A DNA stretch of 64,000 nucleotides from Motiliproteus sp965230735 (lineage in GTDB: Bacteria; Pseudomonadota; Gammaproteobacteria; Pseudomonadales; Balneatricaceae). The position numbers and the translations under genes were made by a program. Shown here piece by piece: positions 43,806 to 52,877 of the stretch. The first letter of the stretch is position 1. Each line of letters begins with the position of its first letter. Below the pieces are notes generated by a model. It had not been told where the DNA came from. It saw only the letters and a program-made list of their open reading frames with translations, and made no database searches. Location: positions 1,364,001-1,428,000 of the forward strand of contig NZ_OZ246016.1 of the NCBI RefSeq assembly GCF_965230735.1. The letters run 5' to 3'.

Positions 43806-44123
43806 ATGTACCGACGCAGCAAGAAGTATCAGGCCCAAGTGAGCCGGTTGGCGAACGCAAGGGCCGCCAAGGAAAGGAAACGACTGGAAGAAGCTATCCC
43901 TGCTGATCGTTGCGATCTCCCTGATCTAAGACGAGTCATTGAGATTACCGATTTCGATACCGGTACACCCGTAACCCACAGAATTGAACTATACCGCAGC
44001 AATCGAATCGATTGCTACAACGTCAAAATCGATGGGCAGCCATGGCAGCAGCGTATCGGTTGGAGTCGCGTCTTGGAGGGTTTGCGAAAGGCACTTCCCA
44101 GGCTTCGCCAATTTGACAACTAG
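43806..44123 (+). CDS. Conserved small protein of unknown function
   Basis: 105 residues from the ATG at 43806, which has AAGGAGGG upstream. Basic N-terminus (MYRRSKKYQAQVSRLANAR) and a compact domain VIEITDFDTGTPVTHRIELY followed by NVKIDGQPWQQRIGWSRV. No known domain recognised; similar small proteins are remembered from genomic islands, but that is not established here. Convergent with olsF. Confidence 0.65.
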   Translation: MYRRSKKYQAQVSRLANARAAKERKRLEEAIPADRCDLPDLRRVIEITDFDTGTPVTHRIELYRSNRIDCYNVKIDGQPWQQRIGWSRVLEGLRKALPRLRQFDN

Positions 44124-44179
44124 TCTTTAATGCGGCCTTGGCTAATGCTGTGTATGTAGCTACGGCTAGAAGCTTTCGC

Positions 44180-45931
44180 TTACGGGTTCTCGGCGGTTTG
44201 TGTTGATTCCGGTTCGGCCAGATAGCGATTGTGTTTGGTCGGTTTGAGTTTTTCCAGATCCACCAGCACCAGGCCGTCGATACAGTAACCGAAGTCGGCG
44301 TCGACGCCGAAATCAAGGAAGCGGACGCCGCCTTCTTCGCAGACTTCGCTGTACTGTTTGTACAGGGTCGGGACGGTGCAGCCCAGGTGTTTGAGCTGCT
44401 GTTTCAGCACCTTGAAGTCCTGCTCGTAGTTGTCACCGCTGAACAGCGGGATGATCAGATCCAGGTGTTCGTCTTCGATGCAGTGGGGGCTGTAGGCCAT
44501 CGCCAGTTGCTGCGGGTCGGCAAAGTAGAGCCGGTAGAAGTAGACCAGCATATCCTTGGCCAGCGCCGGGTAGCTGTTGGACAGGCTGACCGGGCCGAAC
44601 ATGTAGCGGATCTCCGGGTGCCGGCGCAGGTAGGCGCCGATGCCGTACCAGAGGTAGTCCAGGCTGCGCTTGCCCCAGTATTTGGGCTGTACGAAACTGC
44701 GACCAAGCTCGATACCGCGGGCGAAGTAGGGCGCCATCTCTTCGCTGTAGTCGAACAGCTCGGTGCTGTAGATCTTGTCGCGGTCGGAGCGGTTGACCCA
44801 GCGGCTGGTCTCGCCGATCCGGTAGGCGCCGACCAGTTCCAGCTCCTCCTCATCCCACAGGATCAGGTGGCGGTAGTTGCTGTCGTGCTGATCCAGATCG
44901 CGCTTCTGGCCGGTGCCTTCACCGACCTGGCGGAAGGCGATCTCACGCAGCCGGCCCAGTTCGCGCATCACCGCCGAGTCTTCACGGTAGTCGAACAGCA
45001 GGATCTGTTTGTTGTCGGCGGTGGCGCCCAGGTGGGTTGCCTGCTTTAACTCCTGCTTCAGGGCCTTGCGGTCCTGCGGGTGGGCCACGGTCTTTTCGGT
45101 TTTTAGCAGCGGTTTGCGGCCCTTGGCCAAGCGGTACAGGTGGCGCTTGACCAGCTTGTTCTTTTCGCTGTTGCCCAGCGGCAATTGATCCAGCTCCTGA
45201 ATCGGGATCGGCTGGCCGACCCGGATCGGAATCTGACGGCGGCGCTGGCGGAACATCTCGTGGGCCAGCAGCAGCGACGACAGTGGGCGGTAAAGCATCG
45301 AGCTGAGGTAGAACAGCCCGGAGTTGCGGCCCCCGACATGGACCGGCAGCAGCGGCGAGTTGGTTTTCTTGGCCAGCTTTAGGTAGCTGGAGCTCCAGGC
45401 GCCATCGCGAATCCCGCCGGGCGACATCCGCGACACTTCACCGGCCGGGAAGATGATCACCGCTTCGTCCCGCAACAGGCACTGTTTGATCCGTTTCAGC
45501 TGCTGGCGTGGCGAGCCACCGGATAGGTTGTCCACCGGTAGCAGCAGCCGCTGCAGCGGGTCGAATTTCATCAGCATGTCGTTGGCGATGATTTTGACAT
45601 CCTGGCGGATCTCGCCGATCAGGCGCAGCAGCGCCAGGCCGTCCAGCGCACCGAGGGGGTGGTTGGCGACCACCAGAACCCGCCCGCTGGCGGGAATATT
45701 GTTGCGATCGGACTGGCTGACCTGGTAACGGAAATCGAAGTAATCCAGCACCCGGTCGACAAAGTCGAAGCCGCGCAGCTGTTGCTGCTGCTCAAGAAAG
45801 CGGTTGACCTCGGATTCATGGAATAACCACCGCAGCAGGCCGACCGTGGGGCGACGAATCAGCGGGTTTTGCTGTAGGAACCGAGGCGACTTCTCGGCGA
45901 GCAGTTGTTCGACCTGTATCACGGTGGGCAT
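44180..45931 (-). CDS. olsF: Bifunctional ornithine lipid synthase OlsF
   Basis: 583 residues fusing two acyltransferases. N-terminal PlsC-like O-acyltransferase (about 60-270) with NHPLGALDG near 90 and FPAGEVSR near 165; C-terminal OlsB-like GNAT N-acyltransferase (about 300-540) with VGAYRIGETSRW and FGPVSLSNSYP. The order is that of OlsF of Serratia, where the C-terminal part first acylates ornithine and the N-terminal part adds the second fatty acid. Ornithine lipids lack phosphorus and replace phospholipids in starvation, which fits the PHO array in front. Confidence 0.87.
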   Translation of the reverse strand: MPTVIQVEQLLAEKSPRFLQQNPLIRRPTVGLLRWLFHESEVNRFLEQQQQLRGFDFVDRVLDYFDFRYQVSQSDRNNIPASGRVLVVANHPLGALDGLALLRLIGEIRQDVKIIANDMLMKFDPLQRLLLPVDNLSGGSPRQQLKRIKQCLLRDEAVIIFPAGEVSRMSPGGIRDGAWSSSYLKLAKKTNSPLLPVHVGGRNSGLFYLSSMLYRPLSSLLLAHEMFRQRRRQIPIRVGQPIPIQELDQLPLGNSEKNKLVKRHLYRLAKGRKPLLKTEKTVAHPQDRKALKQELKQATHLGATADNKQILLFDYREDSAVMRELGRLREIAFRQVGEGTGQKRDLDQHDSNYRHLILWDEEELELVGAYRIGETSRWVNRSDRDKIYSTELFDYSEEMAPYFARGIELGRSFVQPKYWGKRSLDYLWYGIGAYLRRHPEIRYMFGPVSLSNSYPALAKDMLVYFYRLYFADPQQLAMAYSPHCIEDEHLDLIIPLFSGDNYEQDFKVLKQQLKHLGCTVPTLYKQYSEVCEEGGVRFLDFGVDADFGYCIDGLVLVDLEKLKPTKHNRYLAEPESTQTAENP

Positions 45932-45954
45932 CCATCGACATCATTGAGAAGGTC

Positions 45955-46010
45955 AGCCTAAGACGGCGAGATGACAGTTTTGTCGCAGCTTGATGGCACT
46001 CTGATGAAGG
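45955..46010 (-). promoter_or_regulatory. Four-unit PHO array and -10 of olsF
   Basis: On the minus strand half-sites at exact 11-base steps: CCTTCAT (46004-46010), GTGCCAT (45993-45999), CTGCGAC (45982-45988), CTGTCAT (45971-45977). A 10-base gap is followed by TAGGCT (45955-45960) in TTAGGCTGACC, the same 11 bases as in the plcP promoter. Predicted start near 45948, leaving a leader of about 17 bases. Confidence 0.82.
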
Positions 46011-46060
46011 CCTGTGTCAATTAACCCTGATTTTTTTATGGATTTGTAATTGATCCATCG

Positions 46061-46160
46061 ACAGTTTTGACGCAAAATTCGCCGCTTTGCTGCGATTTGC
46101 AGCGTCTAAGTCTTCGGACGGGGGGAAGCCGACGCGAAAATCGCTCTTTGGCGGCGAGGC
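46061..46160 (+). other. Leader with mutually exclusive stems
   Basis: GACGC (46069), GCGTC (46102) and GACGC (46131) allow the middle arm to pair either way. The first choice encloses GCTGC-GATTT-GCAGC, the second encloses GTC-TTCG-GAC. This precedes the binding-protein gene. No known riboswitch core was recognised. Confidence 0.35.
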
Positions 46161-46168
46161 TCCCGTTA

Positions 46169-47359
46169 ATGAGTGATTCAAAAGCGGACGCAAGGATGAT
46201 GGCTGCTTTACCTGTTGTACGTCGCTGGCCGGTGGTCATGCTGCTGGTGTTTTGGTTGGCGGGCTGTGGACAATCGCAGACGTCCGAACCGATCCGGTTG
46301 GGGGTCGTGCTGCCGCTGTCGGGGGTGTTTCAAACCTATGGACAGCTGGGTCTGAACGGCGCCACCCTGGCGGTCGAGCAGATCAACGCCGCCGGCGGTG
46401 TACTGGGGCGGCCGCTGCAGTTGGTGGTGCGTGATAATCGGACCCAGCCTGCCGAGTCGGTGCGTCTGACCCGTGAGCTGATCCAGATCGATGATGTGTT
46501 CGCGCTGATCGGACCGGTCAGCAGCGCGGCCCGGCGGGCGATGCAGGAGGTTGCGGCGCAATACCAGATCCCGCAATTCTACGGCATCGATTATGAAGGC
46601 GGCCAGTTCAGTCGCTATCTGGTTTGCTACAGCACGATCCCGGAGCACTATGTCGATCCGCTGATCCCTTACCTGCAGCAACAAAGCGACAACAGCTTCT
46701 ATATCTTCGGCTATGACTACGTCTGGCCCCATCAGATGAGTCGACGCATCAGCGCCGATGTAGCGCGTCTTAACGGTCGGATTGCCGGGGTGGAGTTTAC
46801 CCCATTCGGGGTGACCGACTTCTCGCCGGTACTGCAGCGGATCAAGGCCTCAGGGGCGCAGAATCTGATGCTGATCCTGCCCGGAGCCGACGGCTTCAAT
46901 TTTATCCGGCAGATGCATCGTTTTGACTTCGGCCGAACCCTGAACACGGTGGCCTTCGCCGCCGATGAGACCTACCTGGATGCACTCGAACCCGAACAGA
47001 GCCAAGGGCTGCTGAGCGCGCTGCACTTTTTCAGCGACAGCGATTCGCCGCGGGTGCGCGATTTTGTCGACGACTATCAGCGCCGTTTCGGCGGACAGAG
47101 CCTGCCGACCTATTCCAGCCGTGCTCATTACGGCCAGATCTATCTGATCAAGCGCGCCCTGGAGCAGGCCGGTCGGGTCGATCGGGAAGCGATGCTCGAT
47201 GCGCTGCCGGGGCTGACGCCCTATCAGGGGCAGCCGGGGCTCAAGCTGCGGGCCGATCACCATTTTGACCTGCCGATGTACCTGGGCCGCTTTGAAAAGG
47301 GGCAGCTGCGGGTGATCGAAGAGCTGGGGACCATCAGTCCCGCCGATCAGAGGCTCTGA
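46169..47359 (+). CDS. Branched-chain amino acid/amide-type binding lipoprotein
   Basis: 396 residues from the ATG at 46169 (GCGAGG upstream); a TTG frame 34 codons longer is unlikely. Lipobox VFWLAGC predicts a lipoprotein. The rest is a Peripla_BP_6 domain: IRLGVVLPLSGVFQTYGQLG, NAAGGVLGRPLQLVVRDN, FALIGPVSSAARRAM. No transporter genes follow; instead a diguanylate cyclase starts three bases after the stop. Most likely a ligand sensor for that cyclase. Confidence 0.86.
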   Translation: MSDSKADARMMAALPVVRRWPVVMLLVFWLAGCGQSQTSEPIRLGVVLPLSGVFQTYGQLGLNGATLAVEQINAAGGVLGRPLQLVVRDNRTQPAESVRLTRELIQIDDVFALIGPVSSAARRAMQEVAAQYQIPQFYGIDYEGGQFSRYLVCYSTIPEHYVDPLIPYLQQQSDNSFYIFGYDYVWPHQMSRRISADVARLNGRIAGVEFTPFGVTDFSPVLQRIKASGAQNLMLILPGADGFNFIRQMHRFDFGRTLNTVAFAADETYLDALEPEQSQGLLSALHFFSDSDSPRVRDFVDDYQRRFGGQSLPTYSSRAHYGQIYLIKRALEQAGRVDREAMLDALPGLTPYQGQPGLKLRADHHFDLPMYLGRFEKGQLRVIEELGTISPADQRL

Positions 47360-47362
47360 CCG

Positions 47363-49195
47363 ATGGGGTTGCGATGGCGTATTTCGCTCTGGTTGTTGCC
47401 CTTTGCGCTGGCGGTGTTGGGGTTTATCGGCAGCTATTATCTGGCCAATCATCAGCTACTGAAAAACCGGCTGCAGCAGGCGACACAGGGAGCGTTGGTC
47501 AGCGGCAGCCGTGAGCTGAATGTGCTGCTGGAACAGCGAAGCCAGGAGTTCAAGTACCTGGGGCGGCTGATCGATGAATGTCCGGATTCGTCCGACCGGC
47601 TGAACCGGGAGCAACGCTTTGGCCTGGCGCTGGGGCAGGTCGACGGCTTCTCCGCATTGGCGGTGTCGAATCTGGACGGCCGGTTGCAGCAGCTGCTGAT
47701 GTCGCCGGTCGCCAGTAACCGCCATATTCTGCCCCGCTCGGTTCAAGGGGCCTCGACCCTGACCCAGGATACCTTCAAGTCGTTGCGTCAGCGCTTACGG
47801 AGCTGGGATGAGCAGCGCCGCAGCTATCGCAGTCAGGTTCGTGATCTGCTGGATGAGCAGGCCCAGATGAATCAGCGCGGCGAGCGCAACTCCCATCGTT
47901 ATCGGCAGGTTCAGGCGCAGATTGCGATGCTGCAGGGGGCGATCCAGCAACTGCCGGTGACGGTCCTGTTTGCCGGCGCGCGGGAGGTCGAGCAACTGGG
48001 GCTACCCTTTCGCGATGACACTTATCTGTTTATCCGCCCCTACCTGAACTGCGACGATCAGGTGGCGGGCTTTATCACCGCCTATCTGGATTGGACCCGG
48101 GTGGAGGACAGCCTCTATCGGACCAAACAATCGTTGTTGGGCCAGGGCTTCAGCCGGGTGGATGTGGTGCTGGCCGATATTGCCATGTCGCGCTGGATCA
48201 CGGCGGCCGGCGCCCTGGCCGAGGCCGGCATGCCGCGACGGCTGGATGCGATGCTGGAAGCGGAAAATGAGCAACTGGCACAGCTCGGTTTTCTGGGCAG
48301 CGCCGCGGTGGCCGATCCGCGCCAGTTGATGCATCGCCATCGCAAGGCGATGCCGCTGGTCGGGATTCAGGGGTCGGGCCAGCGAATGCTGGCGGAGTCG
48401 GCGTCCAACTTCCGGCTGATGGTGTTTATCCACCGTGATGAGTTCGACCAGCGTGACTGGAGCCTGATTTCGCAGGCGCTGGCCTGGGGCGGGCTGGCTA
48501 TCGGTATGCTGCTGGTGTTGATTGTGCTGCTGTCGAAACAGATCGCCCAGCCGATGGTCGATCTGACCGGCAGCATCCAGCGTCTGGCCCGGGGGGAGAA
48601 ACTGACTTCGTCGGACAGCTATCGACGTGACGAGATCGGCCAGTTGATCCGCGAGTTCGATTGCATGGCCGAAGCGCTGCACCATAAGAGTGAGCAGTTA
48701 CTGACCCAGGCCAGCACCGATTCGCTGACCGGTTGCCTGACCCGCCGGGCGCTGACCGAGGTGGCCCAACACCTGCACCAGAAAACGATCGCGACCGACG
48801 ACCGGCTCAGCCTGATTCTGATGGATCTGGACCACTTTAAGCGGATCAACGACCAGTTCGGTCACGCCGTCGGCGATCGGGTGCTGGTGGCGTTCTGCGA
48901 TCAGGTGCGGGCCAGTCTTCGCAGCGGTGACCAGTTTGGTCGTCTCGGCGGCGAGGAGTTTATCGTCATGTTTCCCGGTTCGGGGCTGTTGGATTGTCTG
49001 GCCATTGCCGAGCGGATTCGGCGTTCGGTCGCGGCCATGGATCTGGCCGACGAGCAGCAACGGCCGATTACCGTCACGGTCAGTATCGGTGCCTACGAAT
49101 GGAAACCCGACGACAGTTTCGACCAGGCGCTGCGGCGCGGTGACGGCAAGCTTTATCAGGCCAAGGCGATGGGGCGCAACCGGATCTCGTTCTAA
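47363..49195 (+). CDS. Membrane diguanylate cyclase with periplasmic sensor region
   Basis: 610 residues. Helix at 9-27, a 340-residue periplasmic region with coiled-coil stretches, second helix at about 373-395, HAMP (about 397-450), GGDEF domain (about 455-610). Active site is GGEEF, with the RSGD inhibitory I-site five residues earlier, so it should make c-di-GMP with product feedback. Co-transcribed with the binding lipoprotein, which may dock to the periplasmic part. Confidence 0.92.
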   Translation: MGLRWRISLWLLPFALAVLGFIGSYYLANHQLLKNRLQQATQGALVSGSRELNVLLEQRSQEFKYLGRLIDECPDSSDRLNREQRFGLALGQVDGFSALAVSNLDGRLQQLLMSPVASNRHILPRSVQGASTLTQDTFKSLRQRLRSWDEQRRSYRSQVRDLLDEQAQMNQRGERNSHRYRQVQAQIAMLQGAIQQLPVTVLFAGAREVEQLGLPFRDDTYLFIRPYLNCDDQVAGFITAYLDWTRVEDSLYRTKQSLLGQGFSRVDVVLADIAMSRWITAAGALAEAGMPRRLDAMLEAENEQLAQLGFLGSAAVADPRQLMHRHRKAMPLVGIQGSGQRMLAESASNFRLMVFIHRDEFDQRDWSLISQALAWGGLAIGMLLVLIVLLSKQIAQPMVDLTGSIQRLARGEKLTSSDSYRRDEIGQLIREFDCMAEALHHKSEQLLTQASTDSLTGCLTRRALTEVAQHLHQKTIATDDRLSLILMDLDHFKRINDQFGHAVGDRVLVAFCDQVRASLRSGDQFGRLGGEEFIVMFPGSGLLDCLAIAERIRRSVAAMDLADEQQRPITVTVSIGAYEWKPDDSFDQALRRGDGKLYQAKAMGRNRISF

Positions 49196-49213
49196 GCCAG
49201 GTCATGGTCAGGT

Positions 49214-49654
49214 CTAGCGCGCGTCCTTGGGGGTGTCCATCACCACCAGGGTCATGATCGAATCCACCTGGGGGATCTCACCCAGGACGTCGGTATGAAA
49301 GCGCTTGTAGGCAACCAGGTCGGCGGTTTCCACCCGGAGCAGGAATTCGCAGGAGCCGGTGACATTGTGACACTCGGTCACCTCATCAGCCCGTTGAATA
49401 TGGGCTTCAAATTGCTGCTGGGACGCTTTGCTGTGGTTCGACAGGCCGATGGTGACATAGGCGACAAAACCAACCCCCAGCTGATTCTTATCCAGTACCG
49501 CCCGGTAGCCCTTGATCACGCCGCTGCGTTCCAGCTCCTGGACCCGCCGCAGGGTGGCCGACGGGGATAAACCGATCTTGTCGGCCAGCTCCACATTGGA
49601 CTGTCTGCCGTCGAGCTTGAGTTCGCGCAATATTCGTTCGCTGTATTTATCCAT
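49214..49654 (-). CDS. Lrp/AsnC-family regulator
   Basis: 146 residues from the ATG at 49654 (MDKYSERILRELKLDGR), the usual start of the family; upstream frame extension is unlikely. HTH (NVELADKIGLSPSATLRRVQ) at about 18-40 and RAM ligand domain with HNVTGSCEFLLRVE near 85. Divergent from a LysE-type exporter, a common regulator-exporter pair controlled by an amino acid. Confidence 0.9.
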   Translation of the reverse strand: MDKYSERILRELKLDGRQSNVELADKIGLSPSATLRRVQELERSGVIKGYRAVLDKNQLGVGFVAYVTIGLSNHSKASQQQFEAHIQRADEVTECHNVTGSCEFLLRVETADLVAYKRFHTDVLGEIPQVDSIMTLVVMDTPKDAR

Positions 49655-49763
49655 AACGCAATGATGTTGTTGGTTGTGGCTTAATGGAGGCGATATAGGT
49701 GAAAAATTTACCCGTCGAATCAATAAAATGTAAAGCAGAAATCACGACGGAAGAGGTCTTTCC

Positions 49764-50357
49764 ATGGAGTACCAGCAGCTGGTTGCGTTAGCGACCTTCG
49801 CCTTCGCATCCACTGCGACGCCGGGGCCGAATAACATCATGTTGATGACATCCGGCGCCAATGTCGGCTTTGTTCGCACCCTTCCCCATATGCTGGGGAT
49901 TACGCTGGGATTCAGCCTGATGGTGTTTCTGGTGGGGGCCGGGATCATGGGCGTGTTCTCGGCCTATCCCCTGGTGCTGCAGTCGCTTCAGATCGGCTGC
50001 CTGATCTATCTGACCTACCTGGCGGTCAAGATCGCCCGCAGTCGACCCAGCGGAAGCCTGGGCTCGGACTATAAGCCGATGAGCTTCCTGGCCGCGGCCG
50101 GTTTTCAATGGATCAATCCCAAGGCCTGGTCGATGGCGCTGGCGGCGATCAGTGTCTACAACGTGTCGGCGTCCTGGCGTGGGGTGCTGATCATCGCCGG
50201 GGTGTTCGCGTTGGTGAATATCCCCTCGGTGACGCTGTGGACACTGGCCGGTCGTCAGTCCAAGGGGCTGCTGAACAAACCGAACCGGATCATTGCGTTT
50301 AACTACCTGATGGCGGGCTTACTGCTGGCTTCCACCCTGCCGATGATCGAACTCTAG
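49764..50357 (+). CDS. LysE/RhtB-family amino-acid exporter
   Basis: 197 residues, six helices; motif FAFASTATPGPNNIMLMTSG carries the conserved PGPNN, and GFQWINPKAWSMAL follows near 115. GGAAGAGG ribosome site. Divergent Lrp-type gene 109 bases away is its likely regulator. Substrate unknown. Confidence 0.9.
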   Translation: MEYQQLVALATFAFASTATPGPNNIMLMTSGANVGFVRTLPHMLGITLGFSLMVFLVGAGIMGVFSAYPLVLQSLQIGCLIYLTYLAVKIARSRPSGSLGSDYKPMSFLAAAGFQWINPKAWSMALAAISVYNVSASWRGVLIIAGVFALVNIPSVTLWTLAGRQSKGLLNKPNRIIAFNYLMAGLLLASTLPMIEL

Positions 50358-50694
50358 CCGCTGAAAAATCCATGCTTAGCAGCCGCCAACCGTCGATCTG
50401 ATTAATTTAAAAACAACAGCTTAAGGCTCAATCGCGGCACTGCAGCGGTTGATATTTATCAACCCTGTCTAGCCGGCGCTTTAGGCTGTCGGGCGCACTG
50501 AGCGGCTTGACGACGGGAGCCTGTAGGACGAGTTGGATTAGACTATTGACTGTTTGAAATATTTTACAAGGCGTTTTTTTTGATATACAAAGGCAGACCC
50601 TCTCGCTTACCCAGCCGGAGGCTATAGTTATAGACAGCGGCTTACCCAGCGGTTGTCCCCACATGCCTCAACTAACAAAAACAATGAGGACGTT
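50358..50694. other. Long leader region of the bkd operon with a perfect Anr/FNR box
   Basis: 337 bases without a gene. TTGATATTTATCAA (50449-50462) is a perfect TTGAT-N4-ATCAA box set in the longer palindrome GGTTGATA-TT-TATCAACC. TTGACTG at 50552 and an A+T-rich tract with ATATACAAAG near 50583 may be part of the main promoter. The box lies 233 bases before the first gene. Confidence 0.6.
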
Positions 50695-51885
50695 ATGAGC
50701 ACCCAGGCTAACCGGGCTATCCATAAGCCCCAGTTTATCCGTGGTGACGCCCTGCAAATTCCCACCTACAAGGTGTTGAAGCAGGACGGGAACCTATACA
50801 AAAACGCGCAGATGCCCGATATCGATGAGGCATTGGCGCAACGCATCTATCGGGCGATGGCCCGCACCCGTATGCTCGATGAGCGCGGACTGGCTTCACA
50901 GCGCCAGGGCCGACTCAGCTTCTATATGCAGAGCACCGGTGAAGAAGCCGTGACCGTCGGCTTTGCCGCGGCACTGGATGATCAGGACATGATCATGGCC
51001 CAGTACCGCGAGCAGGGCGCACTGGTCTATCGCGGCTTCACCCTCGATGAGTTCATGAACCAGTTGTTCAGCAACGCCAAGGACCATGGTAAGGGCCGGC
51101 AGATGCCGATCCACTATGGCTCCTCCGAGCTGCACTACATGACCATCTCGTCGCCGCTGGCGACCCAGATTCCCCAAGCTACCGGCTATGCCTACGGCCA
51201 GAAAATGGCCGGCGACGGTCACTGCACCGTGGCCGTCTTCGGCGAAGGCGCGGCTTCAGAAGGTGACTTCCACGCGGCGCTGAACATGGCGTCGGTGCTG
51301 AAAGTGCCGGTGATCTTCCTGTGTCGTAACAACGGCTACGCCATCTCGACCCCGTCGTCGGAGCAGTTTGCCGGTGATGGTATCGCACCGCGGGCGTTAG
51401 GCTACGGCATGCACACCATCCGCATCGATGGTAACGACATCCTGGCGGTGCTCGAGGCGACCCGAGAAGCGCGCAAGATCGCCGTGGAGCAGAACGAGCC
51501 GGTACTGATCGAGGCGATGAGCTACCGCCTGGCGGCCCACTCGTCGTCGGATGATCCGTCCGGTTACCGCAGCAAGAAAGAAGAAGCCAAGTGGCGCGAT
51601 AAAGATCCGCTTGAGCGCATGAAAAACTGGATGATCCAGCAGGACTGGTGGAGCGAAGAGCAGGATAAAGAGCTGTTCGAAGCCGAGCGCCAGCTGGTGA
51701 TGGCGGCGATGAAGAAGGCTGAGAAAGTGCCGGCGCCCCATCCCGACGAGATGATCACCGACGTCTATGACACCCCGACCCCGCACCTGGAGCAGCAGCT
51801 GGCTGAACTCAAGGGGCATATCCAGCGTTACCCCGAGGTCTATCCGAAGGCTGCGGCGGCTTTAGGCTATAAGGAGGGTGAATAA
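50695..51885 (+). CDS. bkdA1: Branched-chain 2-oxoacid dehydrogenase E1 alpha
   Basis: 396 residues from the ATG at 50695 behind AATGAGGA. Thiamine-diphosphate subunit that decarboxylates the 2-oxoacids of Val, Leu and Ile. TPP motif GEGAASEGDFHAALNMASV..CRNNGYAIS near 190-225, and the regulatory-loop region SYRLAAHSSSDDPSGYR near 285. First of three genes of the complex. Confidence 0.94.
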   Translation: MSTQANRAIHKPQFIRGDALQIPTYKVLKQDGNLYKNAQMPDIDEALAQRIYRAMARTRMLDERGLASQRQGRLSFYMQSTGEEAVTVGFAAALDDQDMIMAQYREQGALVYRGFTLDEFMNQLFSNAKDHGKGRQMPIHYGSSELHYMTISSPLATQIPQATGYAYGQKMAGDGHCTVAVFGEGAASEGDFHAALNMASVLKVPVIFLCRNNGYAISTPSSEQFAGDGIAPRALGYGMHTIRIDGNDILAVLEATREARKIAVEQNEPVLIEAMSYRLAAHSSSDDPSGYRSKKEEAKWRDKDPLERMKNWMIQQDWWSEEQDKELFEAERQLVMAAMKKAEKVPAPHPDEMITDVYDTPTPHLEQQLAELKGHIQRYPEVYPKAAAALGYKEGE

Positions 51886-51886
51886 G

Positions 51887-52864
51887 ATGGCCAAGATGAA
51901 CCTATTGCAGGCGGTCAACAACGCCCTCGATATCGCGATGCAGGACAACGAGCGGGTGATCTGCTTCGGTGAGGACGTAGGCGTCTTCGGCGGCGTGTTC
52001 CGTGCCACCAGCCACCTGCAGGAAAAGTACGGCCGTGAGCGCTGCTTCAACACCCCGTTGGTGGAGCAGGGCATTATCGGTTTTGCCAACGGCCTGGCCT
52101 CGCAAGGCTCGGTGCCGGTGGCCGAAATTCAGTTCGCCGATTATATCTTCCCGGCGTTCGACCAGATCGTTAACGAGTCCGCCAAGTTCCGTTACCGCTC
52201 CGGTAACCTGTTCGATGTGGGCGGTCTGACGATTCGGACACCTTACGGTGGCGGCATCGCCGGTGGTCACTACCATTCGCAGTCCCCCGAAGCCTACTTT
52301 GCCCACACGCCGGGTCTGAAGATCGTGGTGCCGCGTAATCCGCACCAGGCCAAAGGGCTGCTGTTGGCCTCGATCCGTGATCCCAACCCGGTGGTGTTCT
52401 TCGAGCCGAAGCGGATCTACCGCGCCTCGGTCGGCGAAGTGCCGGAAGAGGATTACCAATTGCCGCTGGGCAAGGCCGAGGTGGTTCGCGAAGGTAGCGA
52501 TATCACCCTGCTGGCCTGGGGCGCGCAGATGGAGTACATCGAAAAGGCCGCCGAGCTGGCCGACAAGGATGGCATCTCCTGCGAGCTGATCGACCTGCGC
52601 ACCATCCTGCCGTGGGATGTGGACACCGTAGCCGAGTCGGTCAAGAAAACCGGCCGTTTGCTGATCAGCCATGAAGCCCCGTTGACCGGCGGCTTTGCCG
52701 GCGAGATCGCGACCACCATTCAGGATCAGTGCTTCCTGTACCTGGAATCTCCCATTGCCCGTGTTGCCGGGCTCGATGTGCCTTACCCGCTGGCACTGGA
52801 AAAGGAATATATCCCGGACCAGTGGAAGATCTACGAAGCGATCAAGGCCAGCGTGAATTTCTAA
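51887..52864 (+). CDS. bkdA2: Branched-chain 2-oxoacid dehydrogenase E1 beta
   Basis: 325 residues from the ATG at 51887, one base after the E1 alpha stop, with AGGAGG inside the end of that gene. Motifs: CFGEDVGVFGGVFRATSHL, TPLVEQGIIGFANGLA, GGIAGGHYHSQSPEAYFAHTPG. Forms the alpha2beta2 E1 with the gene before it. Confidence 0.95.
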   Translation: MAKMNLLQAVNNALDIAMQDNERVICFGEDVGVFGGVFRATSHLQEKYGRERCFNTPLVEQGIIGFANGLASQGSVPVAEIQFADYIFPAFDQIVNESAKFRYRSGNLFDVGGLTIRTPYGGGIAGGHYHSQSPEAYFAHTPGLKIVVPRNPHQAKGLLLASIRDPNPVVFFEPKRIYRASVGEVPEEDYQLPLGKAEVVREGSDITLLAWGAQMEYIEKAAELADKDGISCELIDLRTILPWDVDTVAESVKKTGRLLISHEAPLTGGFAGEIATTIQDQCFLYLESPIARVAGLDVPYPLALEKEYIPDQWKIYEAIKASVNF

Positions 52865-52877
52865 GGGGGTATGGGTG

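Noticed and set aside
46061..46160. c-di-GMP (GEMM) riboswitch in front of the binding protein and diguanylate cyclase genes
   Set aside because: A GACGCAAA string is present, but the GGCAAACC core and tetraloop receptor pattern are not. Left as an unnamed leader with alternative stems.
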